NCBI GenBank assembly: GCA_965262505.1
Contig: CBDHFM010000030.1
Coordinates: forward strand, 4,650,001 to 4,714,000
DNA length: 64,000 bases
Origin: JACPPO01 sp965262505
Lineage (GTDB): Bacteria; Acidobacteriota; Vicinamibacteria; Vicinamibacterales; UBA2999
Reading direction: 5' to 3'
How positions within the stretch are numbered: position 1 is the first letter of the stretch; every line of letters begins with the position of its first letter. The notes under the pieces were generated by a model. It did not search any database. It was not told where the DNA came from and saw only the letters and a program-made list of their open reading frames with translations. Shown in pieces: positions 9,666-18,441 of this stretch. The position numbers were made by a program, and so were the translations under genes.

Positions 9666-10630
9666 GCGCCATCTCAGGTTTCAGAGAGCGGTTGGCCAGG
9701 AAGAATCCTCCGGCGAATGTGGAGGCCGATATACGGCGCGAGCTCGCCGCCGTGCACCAGAAGCTTGATCGCATCAACGCATCCCTCGATCGGCTGGCCG
9801 CCGCGCGGAAGCAGGACGCGAAATGGAAGCGTAACTTCCGGCTACAGATGGCTGCGCTGATTCGGGCGCAGTACCTCGGATCAGGCCTCGCCCCGTCTTA
9901 TGCTCTCGAGGCGCACCGGTTCCGCCTTCGCTCGCAGAACGAGGAGGACGGGATCGTGCTCGCGCTGCTGCAGGCAGTCGGCGTCTCCGGTCGGCGGTTC
10001 GTGGAGATCGGGTCCGGGGGGTCCGGCGGCAATTCGGCTGTACTCGCTTATGAGCTTGGCTGGGGCGGCCTGATGGTGGATGCCAGCGGCTCAGCCGTCC
10101 GGGCCGCTCGCACGCTGTTTGCAGCGAAGCCGTCCGTGGTAGTCGAGCGCAAGACGGTGACGCCGGACAACTTCGACCAGATCGTGACCAAGTACGGATT
10201 CGCTGGTGAAGTGGATTTCCTCTCGATCGACGTCGACAGCATCGACTACTGGCTCTTCGATGCGCTCACGGCTGTCAGGGCACGTGTGCTCGTCATGGAG
10301 TACAACGCGCTTTTCGGGCCGGAGCGTGCGGTGACGACACCCAATGCGCCGCGGCCCGACGGGGCGCCGAAGGGGTATTACGGCGCGTCGCTGGCTGGCC
10401 TGGAGAAATGCGCGCGCCGGAAGGGCTATCGCCTCGTGTTGTGTGAGGATGCCGGCGTCAACGCGTTTTTCGTCCGCGAGGACCTGGCGCCGGAGATTCC
10501 GACCCTCACGCCGGCGCAGGCCTGGCGGCCGAAGAGCGACAGATACGACGTGACCGGCGAAGTTGCCGCCATCGACGTCGACATCTACAAGATCATCGAC
10601 GAGAGGGGGCTGCCGCTTGTCGATGTGTGA
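9662..10630 (+). CDS. FkbM-like SAM-dependent methyltransferase
   Basis: 322 aa, ATGA overlap with the previous gene. Residues 20-60 are a charged, probably coiled-coil lead-in. The catalytic part starts with SQNEEDGI (91-98), then a SAM-site motif FVEIGSGGSGGNS (113-125), the acidic GLMVDAS (about 137-142) and FLSIDVDSIDYW (about 186-197). This order resembles FkbM-type methyltransferases that modify sugars or polyketides. It lies between two family A genes, so an O-methyl group on the glycan is the likely product. The target position is unknown. Confidence 0.75.
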   Translation: MSAISGFRERLARKNPPANVEADIRRELAAVHQKLDRINASLDRLAAARKQDAKWKRNFRLQMAALIRAQYLGSGLAPSYALEAHRFRLRSQNEEDGIVLALLQAVGVSGRRFVEIGSGGSGGNSAVLAYELGWGGLMVDASGSAVRAARTLFAAKPSVVVERKTVTPDNFDQIVTKYGFAGEVDFLSIDVDSIDYWLFDALTAVRARVLVMEYNALFGPERAVTTPNAPRPDGAPKGYYGASLAGLEKCARRKGYRLVLCEDAGVNAFFVREDLAPEIPTLTPAQAWRPKSDRYDVTGEVAAIDVDIYKIIDERGLPLVDV

Positions 10631-10636
10631 CATCTC

Positions 10637-12298
10637 ATGAAGGTGCTCTTCGTTGCGCGGCACTTCACGTACTTCCGCAACTTCGATGCCGTGGTGCGCC
10701 AACTCGCTGATCGTGGTCATCGTGTCCATCTGGCCGCGGAGCGCGACGAAGCGTCGGGAGGCCGCGAACTGGTCGATCGGCTCGCTGCGGGGTCACCTCT
10801 TGTCACCGTGGGCGAAGCGCCGCGACGTGCCGACGAGCGGTGGCTCGCGATCGCCACGTCGATTCGCCGCTCGTTTGATTACCTGCGCTACGCTTCTCCG
10901 CTCTATGACGAGGCTCCCAGGATCCGTGAACGGGCGTGGGAGCGGACCCCTCAGTTAGCGCTCACGCTGGCGCGCTGGCCGGCGCGGCGCCTCGTCGAGC
11001 GGTCGCTCGAGGCCATCGAGCGCGCGGTCCCAACCGATGCCGCAATCGATCGCTGGCTCCACGAACAGCAGCCCGATCTCGTGCTGCTGACCCCGCTCAT
11101 CGAACTCGGCTCGCCGCAAATGGATATCCTCAAGAGTGCGCGCCGGCTCGGGCTGAAAACCGCGGTGGCGATTTGGAGCTGGGACCATCTGACGAGCAAG
11201 GCCCGCCTCCGTCAGTGCCCCGACCGCGTGCTGGTATGGAACGAGACACAGCGGAATGAGGCCCTCATGCTGCACGGGGTCCCCTCCGAGCAAATCGTCG
11301 TGACGGGCGCCCAGTGCTTCGACCATTGGTTCGACCGGCGACCGAGCCGTACGCGCGAGCAGTTCTGTCGCGACGTAGGGCTGGATCCTTTGCAGCCGTT
11401 TGTGCTCTACGTCTGTTCAGCGCTCCTCCGCGGGAGTCCATCCGAAGCGGCGTTCGTATGCCGGTGGGCTGACCTCCTGCGGCGGGCCGAGTCGCCACTC
11501 GTTCGCAGCACCGGCATTCTCGTCCGGCCGCATCCGCAGCGGATGTACGAATGGGATGGGATCCGGTTGCCGGACGGCGTGGCGTTCCGGAGCGGACATC
11601 CGATTGACGAGGCCGGACGAGACGAGTACTTCGATGCCCTCTACCACGCCGCTGCGGTGGTGGGACTCAATACCAGCGCGCTCATCGAGGGCGCGATCGT
11701 CGACCGGCCCGTACTGACCCTGCTGCTGCCGGAGTTTCGAGAGACCCAGACCGGCACGCTCCACTTCCGCTATCTCCTCGACGGACCGGACGCAGTGCTG
11801 CACGCGACGAGTGATCTGGAGAGTCATGTAGCGCAGCTCGAGGCGGCGCTTGTGGGCCGTCTCCCCACCCGCAACGCCGCGTTCGTGAGGCGGTTCATTC
11901 GACCGCACGGTCTCGACAACGCCGCCACGCCCGCTTTCGTGGGCGCACTCGAATCCCTCGCGGCATCTCCGCAGCCCGTGGCAGTGGCGATCGAACAGGG
12001 CTTCGCCGACCGTATCTGGGCGCGCGTGGCGAAGGCCTGGTACGACGCGGCGGATCGGCCGTCGGTGCGATCGTGGATGCTCGAAGCCTCGCACGCAGTG
12101 GAGGAGCGCGATCGCGCGCGTCGGCTCGAACTCAAACACGTGCGGCTTCGGCAGCGCGAGCAAGAGCGCCGCTCCCGGGTGGTCGCGAAGGAAGAGCGGT
12201 ATCGTACGAAGCGGCGCCGAAATCGTGTGGCGCAGCTCAAGACAGCGGTCCGCCGCGTCCTGACCATAGGCCACGGCGGCGGAGGCGTCCAGTCATGA
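10637..12298 (+). CDS. Family A GT-B-like transferase, copy 5
   Basis: 553 aa, ATG 10637 six bases after the previous stop. Blocks: KVLFVARHFTYFRNFD, SWDHLTSKARL, VWNETQ, TGAQCFDHWF, RPHPQR, YFDALYHAAAVVG, NTSALIE and QTGTLHFRYLL (the usual QEGT is QTGT here). The final 90 residues are a highly basic helix-forming tail (RRLELKHVRLRQREQERR). The start codon of the NeuB-like gene overlaps its stop, linking family A expression to nonulosonic acid synthesis. Confidence 0.77.
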   Translation: MKVLFVARHFTYFRNFDAVVRQLADRGHRVHLAAERDEASGGRELVDRLAAGSPLVTVGEAPRRADERWLAIATSIRRSFDYLRYASPLYDEAPRIRERAWERTPQLALTLARWPARRLVERSLEAIERAVPTDAAIDRWLHEQQPDLVLLTPLIELGSPQMDILKSARRLGLKTAVAIWSWDHLTSKARLRQCPDRVLVWNETQRNEALMLHGVPSEQIVVTGAQCFDHWFDRRPSRTREQFCRDVGLDPLQPFVLYVCSALLRGSPSEAAFVCRWADLLRRAESPLVRSTGILVRPHPQRMYEWDGIRLPDGVAFRSGHPIDEAGRDEYFDALYHAAAVVGLNTSALIEGAIVDRPVLTLLLPEFRETQTGTLHFRYLLDGPDAVLHATSDLESHVAQLEAALVGRLPTRNAAFVRRFIRPHGLDNAATPAFVGALESLAASPQPVAVAIEQGFADRIWARVAKAWYDAADRPSVRSWMLEASHAVEERDRARRLELKHVRLRQREQERRSRVVAKEERYRTKRRRNRVAQLKTAVRRVLTIGHGGGGVQS

Positions 12299-13341
12299 GC
12301 GCGCGTCCGTTCGTGCTCGACAGCGGGCGCTGCGTCGTCATTGGCGAGGTCGCGATGGCGCACGACGGCAGCCTCGGGCTGGCGCACGCCTTTATCGACG
12401 CGATTGCCGCGGCGGGCGCAGACGCCGTCAAGTTCCAGACGCACATCGCGGCTGCCGAGAGCACGCCTGCCGAGCCGTTCCGCGTGCCGTTCAGCCGACA
12501 GGACGCCACGCGCTACGACTACTGGGTGCGCACGGCGTTTACCGCCGAAGAATGGCGCGGCTTGGCTGAGCACTGCGCGGCACAAGGGGTTGTGTTCCTG
12601 AGCACGCCCTTTTCACTCGAAGCTGTCGATCTGCTCGACACCCTAGGGATGGCGGCATGGAAAGTAGGCTCAGGCGAGGTTGGCAACGCACAACTACTCG
12701 ATCGCATGGCGGCGACACGGAAGCCGGTGATTCTGTCGAGCGGGATGAGCCCCCTGGCGGAACTCGACGCGGCCGTCGAGCGCGTACGGCGCACGGGCGT
12801 GGAGGTCGTGGTCATGCAGTGCACAACCGCCTACCCGTGTTCTCCCGAGCTGGTCGGACTGAACATGATTCCGCTGCTGCGCGCGCGATACGGCTGCGCG
12901 GTCGGCCTGTCCGATCATTCGGGAACGGTGTACGCGGGCCTCGCGGCGGCGACACTGGGCATCGAGCTGCTCGAGGTCCACGTGACGATGAATAGCGCGA
13001 TGTTCGGTCCGGACGTGCCTGCGTCGGTGACGCTCGACGAGCTGCGTCAGCTCGTCGAGGGCGTCCGGTTCATTGAGCGCATGCGTGCGTCGCCGGTGGA
13101 TAAGGATGCGGTGGCCGTCGAGATGCAGCCGCTGCGCGACGTCTTCACACGCAGCGTGGTGGCGCGCACCGACCTGCCCGCGGGTAGGGTGCTGCGTGAA
13201 GACGACCTTGCGGCTAAGAAACCGGGCACGGGCATTCCCGGCGGACGGCTCCCGGACCTGGTGGGCCGGCGCCTTCGACGCCCGATGGCGGCGAATGAGC
13301 TGCTCCGTGAGGAAGACCTGGAGGAAGCACACACGGGATGA
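12295..13341 (+). CDS. neuB: N-acetylneuraminate synthase-like (NeuB family)
   Basis: 348 aa; ATG 12295 overlaps the previous stop, although the frame is open further upstream. NeuB condenses a 2-acylamino-mannose with phosphoenolpyruvate to a nine-carbon nonulosonic acid in the cytosol. Visible are the TIM-barrel blocks IGEVAMAHDG (16-25), DAVKFQTH (43-50), FLSTPFSLEAVDLL, WKVGSGE, ILSSGM, CTTAYPCSP and GLSDHSG. A C-terminal SAF/antifreeze-like domain follows (about 285-345). The first block departs from the common EIGxNHxG form. The substrate is probably ManNAc, because NeuC follows directly; legionaminic- or pseudaminic-type precursors cannot be excluded. Confidence 0.9.
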   Translation: MSARPFVLDSGRCVVIGEVAMAHDGSLGLAHAFIDAIAAAGADAVKFQTHIAAAESTPAEPFRVPFSRQDATRYDYWVRTAFTAEEWRGLAEHCAAQGVVFLSTPFSLEAVDLLDTLGMAAWKVGSGEVGNAQLLDRMAATRKPVILSSGMSPLAELDAAVERVRRTGVEVVVMQCTTAYPCSPELVGLNMIPLLRARYGCAVGLSDHSGTVYAGLAAATLGIELLEVHVTMNSAMFGPDVPASVTLDELRQLVEGVRFIERMRASPVDKDAVAVEMQPLRDVFTRSVVARTDLPAGRVLREDDLAAKKPGTGIPGGRLPDLVGRRLRRPMAANELLREEDLEEAHTG

Positions 13342-14498
13342 GCAAGAAAAAGAAGATCTGCGTGCTCGTCACCGCCCGTCCTAGCTACTCGCGGATCAGG
13401 TCGGCGCTCAAGGCGATCAACGCCCATCCGGATCTCGATCTGCAGCTTGTGGTGGGCGCCTCGGCGTTGCTCGACCGCTACGGCGGCTCGATTCGGGTGA
13501 TCGAGGGCGACGGTTTCGAGATCAGCGCGCGTGTGTACATGGTGCTTGAAGGCGAGAACCTCGTGACCTCGGCCAAGTCAACGGGACTCGGCCTGGTGGA
13601 GCTGGCGACCGTCTTCGACAACCTCGCGCCAGACGCCGTGGTGACGGTGGCCGACCGGTACGAGACGCTCGCCACGGCGGTGGCGGCATCGTACATGAAC
13701 ATTCCCGTCGTTCACGTGCAGGGCGGCGAGCTGACCGGATCGATCGACGAGAAAGTGCGGCACGCGGTGACGAAGCTGTCGAACCTGCATCTCGTGTCCA
13801 CGAAGCTCGCCCGCGAGCGGGTTATCCGCCTCGGCGAGCCGCCGGACACAGTCGTGCAGACCGGCTGCCCGTCGATCGACATTGCGGCGGAGGTCGCTTG
13901 CCGGCCCGAACTCGATTTCGATGTGTTCGAGAGGTACGGCGGCGTCGGTGAGCGGGTCGACTTGTCTGGCGGCTATCACGTCGTGATGCAGCACCCGGTG
14001 ACCACGGAGTACGACGAGGCGCTGCGGCAGGTGCAGGAGACGCTGTACGCAGTGAAGGAACTGGATCTGCCCACACTCTGGTTCTGGCCCAACCCTGATG
14101 CCGGCTCCGACGGCACGTCCAAGGGCATCCGGATGTTCCGCGAGCGCGAGCATCCAACCAGGATTCATCTGTTCCGCAACATGGCGCCCGAGGACTTTCT
14201 GCGCCTGCTGGTGCATTCGAACGGCATTATCGGGAATTCCAGCGTGGCTATTCGCGAATGCTCGTATCTCGGCGTGCCGGCGGTGAACATCGGGACCCGG
14301 CAGCAGGGCCGCGAGCACGGCGCCAATGTGGCCAACGTCGACCACGACCGGCATGCCATCGTCGAGGCGGTGCGGCGACAGCTCTCTGGCGGGCGGCCGG
14401 CGCGCGACACGATGTATGGCGACGGCCAGGCCGGCGGACGGATTGCCGCCTGCCTGGCCGAGCGCCATCTCGGGATCGAGAAGCGGCTCACGTATTGA
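13338..14498 (+). CDS. neuC: UDP-N-acetylglucosamine 2-epimerase (hydrolysing), NeuC-like
   Basis: 386 aa, ATGA overlap with neuB. The GT-B-like epimerase family converts UDP-GlcNAc to ManNAc plus UDP, feeding NeuB. Motifs: TARPSYSRI (about 12-20), VTVADRYETLA, HVQGGELTGSIDEKVRHA, a QHPVTTEY block, and the C-terminal GNSSVAIRECSYLGVPAVNIG. Length fits the family (about 370-390 aa). It is coupled to neuB and lies two genes before neuA, giving a neuB-neuC-methyltransferase-neuA order. Confidence 0.9.
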   Translation: MSKKKKICVLVTARPSYSRIRSALKAINAHPDLDLQLVVGASALLDRYGGSIRVIEGDGFEISARVYMVLEGENLVTSAKSTGLGLVELATVFDNLAPDAVVTVADRYETLATAVAASYMNIPVVHVQGGELTGSIDEKVRHAVTKLSNLHLVSTKLARERVIRLGEPPDTVVQTGCPSIDIAAEVACRPELDFDVFERYGGVGERVDLSGGYHVVMQHPVTTEYDEALRQVQETLYAVKELDLPTLWFWPNPDAGSDGTSKGIRMFREREHPTRIHLFRNMAPEDFLRLLVHSNGIIGNSSVAIRECSYLGVPAVNIGTRQQGREHGANVANVDHDRHAIVEAVRRQLSGGRPARDTMYGDGQAGGRIAACLAERHLGIEKRLTY

Positions 14499-14514
14499 GC
14501 GTTGCACTCACGGG

Positions 14515-15444
14515 ATGGTGACATCAGCATTGCCAGACCGGCGTGCCCGGATCGCAGCGGTCGACTATGACTACGCCGCGCAGTCGAAGCACGCTGTCAC
14601 GACGTGCAACCTCTGCGGCGGCCGCGAGTACATCACGCTGACCCGTCGCGACCGCTACGGCTACCCGGCGGAGGCACACGGCTGCCGGCGGTGCGGTCTC
14701 GTGTTCCTCAACCCCGTGATGACTGCCGAGGCGTATGCGTCGTTCTACGCCCGTACCTACCGACCGCTCGTATCCGCGTACCACGGACGGCGTATCGACG
14801 CTCAGACAATCCAGATGGGGCAGCGCGAGTACGCCGTCGAGCGCGGTAACTTCATCGCGCCGTTTCTCGAAGGACGGCCGGTGAAACGGATGCTCGACAT
14901 CGGCGGTTCCACAGGCGTCGTGGCGCACGCGTGGGCGCGTCGCTTCGGCCTCGAAGCGACCGTACTCGACCCCGCGCCGCTCGAGACCGCGGAGGCGCAG
15001 GCGCTCGGCCTTGAAACAATCGAGGGTCTCGTCGAACGCCACGACTTCGGCGCGCGCCGTTTCGATGTCGTTGTCCTCTGCCAGACGGTTGATCACCTTT
15101 TGGATGTTGCTGGGACGCTCAGTCGCGTCCGCGAGCTCATCACAGACGATGGTCTGCTGTTCCTGGATATCGTCGACTTCCGGGCCGCGTACCTGCGCCA
15201 CTCGTCAGCGGAAGAGGCAGTCAAAGTCGATCACCCGTACTACTTCGTGGAGTTCACGGCCGCGACGTTTCTCGCACGCGCTGGATTCGAGATCATGCGG
15301 TCCGACCATGCAGCCGACCATCTGCACGTCGGGTACGTCGGCCGTCCCACGCGACCGCAGGCCGATGCGCTGCCGCCGCCCGCCGCGCCCGACGCGCTGT
15401 GGCGCGAGATCCAGCTCGTGCAAAACACACCAGATCCGCAGTGA
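14515..15444 (+). CDS. Zinc-ribbon class I SAM methyltransferase
   Basis: 309 aa. The open frame begins upstream, but ATG 14515, just after neuC, gives a natural N-terminus. Four cysteines (C31, C34, C57, C60; CNLC and CRRC) form a probable zinc site. Then comes a Rossmann SAM site (MLDIGGSTGVV, about 124) and VVVLCQTVDHLLD in the motif IV area. This layout is seen in sugar C-methyltransferase-like and related methyltransferases of antibiotic and polysaccharide loci. Its place between neuC and neuA suggests it modifies the nonulosonic acid or a neighbouring residue; this is inference. Confidence 0.78.
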   Translation: MVTSALPDRRARIAAVDYDYAAQSKHAVTTCNLCGGREYITLTRRDRYGYPAEAHGCRRCGLVFLNPVMTAEAYASFYARTYRPLVSAYHGRRIDAQTIQMGQREYAVERGNFIAPFLEGRPVKRMLDIGGSTGVVAHAWARRFGLEATVLDPAPLETAEAQALGLETIEGLVERHDFGARRFDVVVLCQTVDHLLDVAGTLSRVRELITDDGLLFLDIVDFRAAYLRHSSAEEAVKVDHPYYFVEFTAATFLARAGFEIMRSDHAADHLHVGYVGRPTRPQADALPPPAAPDALWREIQLVQNTPDPQ

Positions 15445-16148
15445 TCACCGGACCTGTGCTTGCCCTGATTCCGGCGCGCGGCGGCTCCAAGGGGCTTCCC
15501 GGCAAGAATCTCATGCCGCTCGCAGGCCAGTCGCTCGTCGCCCGCGCCGCCGCGGTCGCGCGCGAATCGGGCGTCGTCGACCGTACCGTCGTCTCGACGG
15601 ACTCACAGGAGATTGCGGAGGAGGGGCGCCGCGCCGGGGTCGAGGTGCCGTTCCTCCGGCCGCCGGCGCTCGCTGGGGACGAGACACCGATGCTGCCGGT
15701 CGTGCAGCACGCCGTCGAGGCGCTCGAGGTCGAGGGGTGGGCTCCTGCGATCATCGTGCTGCTGCAACCGACGTCTCCCTTACGTCGCCCGGGGCACGTG
15801 CGTGACGCCGTCGCGCGGCTCCGCGACAGCCGTGCCGATTCCGTGGTGAGTGTGGTGGAGCTGCCCCCACACATGTCTCCCGATTACGTGATGCGCGTTG
15901 CGGATGGCGAGTTGCGGCCGTTTCTGCCGGAAGGCGACCGTGTGACTCGCCGTCAGGATGCGCGCGCGGCGTACGTCCGCGACGGCACCGTCTACGCGTT
16001 TTGGCGGGCTACGCTCGAGCGCCACGGAAACATCTATGGGCAGCGCTGCCTTCCGCTCATCGTTCCGGCTCAGGAGTCGATTACGGTCGACGCCCCGGGT
16101 GACTGGGCCGCTGCCGAGCGCCTGCTGCAGGGGCGGGCGGCGAAGTGA
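15441..16148 (+). CDS. neuA: CMP-N-acylneuraminate cytidylyltransferase
   Basis: 235 aa from GTG 15441 (GTGA overlap). It activates a nonulosonic acid with CTP to the CMP-sugar. The N-terminal nucleotide-binding signature LIPARGGSKGLPGKN lies at about residues 9-23. VVSTDSQEI, LQPTSPLRRP and the closing ITVDAPGDWAAAE complete the family pattern. It ends the neuBC-MT-neuA group and overlaps the start of the first stand-alone family B gene. A second CMP-sugar synthetase lies at 33460. Confidence 0.9.
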   Translation: MITGPVLALIPARGGSKGLPGKNLMPLAGQSLVARAAAVARESGVVDRTVVSTDSQEIAEEGRRAGVEVPFLRPPALAGDETPMLPVVQHAVEALEVEGWAPAIIVLLQPTSPLRRPGHVRDAVARLRDSRADSVVSVVELPPHMSPDYVMRVADGELRPFLPEGDRVTRRQDARAAYVRDGTVYAFWRATLERHGNIYGQRCLPLIVPAQESITVDAPGDWAAAERLLQGRAAK

Positions 16149-17212
16149 GCGTGGCGTCCCCGGCGTTACGGGCGATCCAGCTCGGCGCGGCGCCGATGCT
16201 GCCACGCTCGTGGAAGCTGCGGATCAGCCGTGGCTTCGGTGAACTGACCAGCGCGCGCGTGCACAGGCAGCTCGCGCGCCTCGTCCGCGGCCGCGGACCG
16301 ATCGTGGCCGGTCCGTGGCTCGGGGAGGTGGGCTTCGAGCTTCTGTACTGGATCCCGTTTCTCGCGTGGTTCGCCGAGCGCTTCGACGTCCCGCGCGAGC
16401 GGCTCGTCGTCATGTCCAGAGGTGGCACGCGCGACTGGTATGCGCACCTCGCGTCCCGGTACTACGACGTCTTCGACCACATCGAGATTGGCGACTTTCT
16501 CACACGCAACCAGCAGCGATCGGCCGAGCTCGGCGAACAGAAACAGATCGGCGTCACGCTCTTCGATCGGGAGTTGCTGAAGCCGGTGCTCTCGGCGGTC
16601 GGCGGGCACGAGAGGCAGGTCCTGCACCCGTCGACGATGTTCCGGGTGTTTCGTCCATATTGGTGGGGACACACCACGGCGGCGTGGGTACGGCGGCACG
16701 CGCGTTTCCGCCCGCTGGCACTGCCGCCGCAGGACGAACTCGTGTCTCGGCTGCCGCCCGGCTACGTAGCCGTGAAGTTCTATTACAACGATTCCTTCCC
16801 AGCGACGGAGCGCAACCGGGCGTTCGCGCGCGACGTGCTGCACACGCTGCGGGCACGCGGGCCTGTGGTGTCGCTCTCGACCGGATTGGCGCTGGACGAC
16901 CACGAAGGGTGGGAAGAGGAGGAGAGTCTCGCGGCGCACGGGATCCGCGCCGATCTGACGCCGGCCAACAACCTTGCGCTGCAGACACAAGTCATCGCGA
17001 ACGCCACGGCGTGGGTAGGCACATACGGCGGGTTTGCGTACCTCGCACCGTTTCACGGTGTTCCGTCGACCGCCTACTATTCGATCGAAGCTTGCTTCTC
17101 GGCCCGGCACCTCGCCCTCGCAAGCGACGTGTTTGCGGAATTCTCATCCCGGCCGCTGCTGTCGGTGAATGAAGCGGGCGTTCTGGCAGGAACCGGAGCC
17201 GGACTTCGATGA
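16145..17212 (+). CDS. Family B putative glycosyltransferase, stand-alone copy 1
   Basis: 355 aa from GTG 16145. Uncharacterised family B: GPWLGEVGFELLYWIPF (about 56), VVMSRGG (about 87), QKQIG, LHPSTMFR (about 160), GYVAVKFYYN, GLALDDHEG (about 247), NNLALQTQVIANA (about 278) and VGTYGGFAYLAP (about 291-302). The Gly-rich C-terminal block resembles the donor-binding end of some GT-B enzymes, but I do not recognise a named family. It starts a run of three B genes directly after neuA, so a link to the CMP-sugar is possible. Confidence 0.72.
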   Translation: MSVASPALRAIQLGAAPMLPRSWKLRISRGFGELTSARVHRQLARLVRGRGPIVAGPWLGEVGFELLYWIPFLAWFAERFDVPRERLVVMSRGGTRDWYAHLASRYYDVFDHIEIGDFLTRNQQRSAELGEQKQIGVTLFDRELLKPVLSAVGGHERQVLHPSTMFRVFRPYWWGHTTAAWVRRHARFRPLALPPQDELVSRLPPGYVAVKFYYNDSFPATERNRAFARDVLHTLRARGPVVSLSTGLALDDHEGWEEEESLAAHGIRADLTPANNLALQTQVIANATAWVGTYGGFAYLAPFHGVPSTAYYSIEACFSARHLALASDVFAEFSSRPLLSVNEAGVLAGTGAGLR

Positions 17213-18441
17213 ACGGCCTCACCTGGCAGCGGTTCGACAGCCTGGCGCGGCAGACGAAGCGGCGGGTGTTTGCCGGAACCCGCCGGAGCATCAAGATCGC
17301 GAAGCACCGCACCCGCAACGTGGCGGTGCAGGGAGGCGGCCTATTCAAGAAGGCGGCGCGCCGGCTGAGGGATCTGCGTAAACCCCTCGTGCGGTGGCGG
17401 CACCGAACGCACCGCGTGCAGGAGCAGCTGGGCGCCTACAGGAAGGAGTGGCGCGTCGAGCGCGAGATCGAGCGTGTCGTCTCGGGCACCGCGCCGATCG
17501 TCGTCGGGCCGTGGCTGTCGGAGGTCGGCTACGAGGCTCTGTACTGGGCGCCGTTTGTCCGGTGGGTCAAGGCCGCGTTTCGGATCGATCCCGAGCGCCT
17601 CTTCGTCGTCTCGCGAGGAGGCGTCGGGTCGTGGTATGCCGACATTACGTCCAACTACACAGAGATCTTCGACGAGATCGGTCCTGCCGAGTTCTCGGCG
17701 CGGAACACGGATCGCAGCGATCGAGAGGGCACGAACAAGCAGTTCGGGATGTCAGATCTCGATCGCCTCCTCGTGGACCGTATCCGGATGCGGATCGGCT
17801 CTGGCGATGTGAGGGTCCTGCATCCATCATTGATGTACAGATTGTTTCAGTCGTTCTGGTCTGGTCATCGGCCACTTGGTTTTCTGGACAGCCACACGCG
17901 TCACGTGCGCCTGGCGACGCCTGCGTTCGACCTCCGCGCGCTGGCGCTGCCCGAAGGCTACGTCGCGGTCAAGTTCTACGCCGCGCGATCACTGCCGGAT
18001 ACTCTCGGCAACCGCGCGTTGCTTCGGGCGCTGGTGGAGGCGCTTGCGGAACGATGGCCCGTGGTGCTGCTTGACACCGGGCTCGACCTCGACGACCACG
18101 CTGACTACGCGTTTCGGCAGGACGGCCGCATTGTGAGCGCGCGGACGCACCTCGATGTGCGGACGAATCTTGGTGTGCAGACGCAGATCATCGCCGGCGC
18201 CCGCGCGTTCGTAGGCACCTGTGGCAGTCTCGCGTGGCTCGCGCCGATGCTCGGCGTCGACACCACGGCTGTCTTCACCGATGCCCGCTTGCTGCACGCG
18301 CATCTGTACACGGCGCGGCGTCTCTTTCATGTGCTCGACGGCGGGCGCTTCTCGCTGCTCGATCTGAGCGCCCTCGACCCACTCGGCCTGGCGCTCGTCT
18401 CGCAGCAGGTCGTGGCCGGCCAGGTGCAGCCGCTGTCGTGA
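17209..18441 (+). CDS. Family B putative glycosyltransferase, stand-alone copy 2
   Basis: 410 aa, ATG overlap with the previous gene. The first 90 residues are extremely basic (for example KAARRLRDLRKPLVRWRHR) and may bind membrane lipids. The family B core follows: GPWLSEVGYEALYWAPF (about 100), VVSRGGVGSWY, NKQFG, LHPSLMYRLF, EGYVAVKFYA, LLDTGLDLDDH, and VGTCGSLAWLAP (about 335-346). Close relative of the genes at 18438 and 25830. Function unknown; glycosyl transfer inferred from context. Confidence 0.72.
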   Translation: MNGLTWQRFDSLARQTKRRVFAGTRRSIKIAKHRTRNVAVQGGGLFKKAARRLRDLRKPLVRWRHRTHRVQEQLGAYRKEWRVEREIERVVSGTAPIVVGPWLSEVGYEALYWAPFVRWVKAAFRIDPERLFVVSRGGVGSWYADITSNYTEIFDEIGPAEFSARNTDRSDREGTNKQFGMSDLDRLLVDRIRMRIGSGDVRVLHPSLMYRLFQSFWSGHRPLGFLDSHTRHVRLATPAFDLRALALPEGYVAVKFYAARSLPDTLGNRALLRALVEALAERWPVVLLDTGLDLDDHADYAFRQDGRIVSARTHLDVRTNLGVQTQIIAGARAFVGTCGSLAWLAPMLGVDTTAVFTDARLLHAHLYTARRLFHVLDGGRFSLLDLSALDPLGLALVSQQVVAGQVQPLS

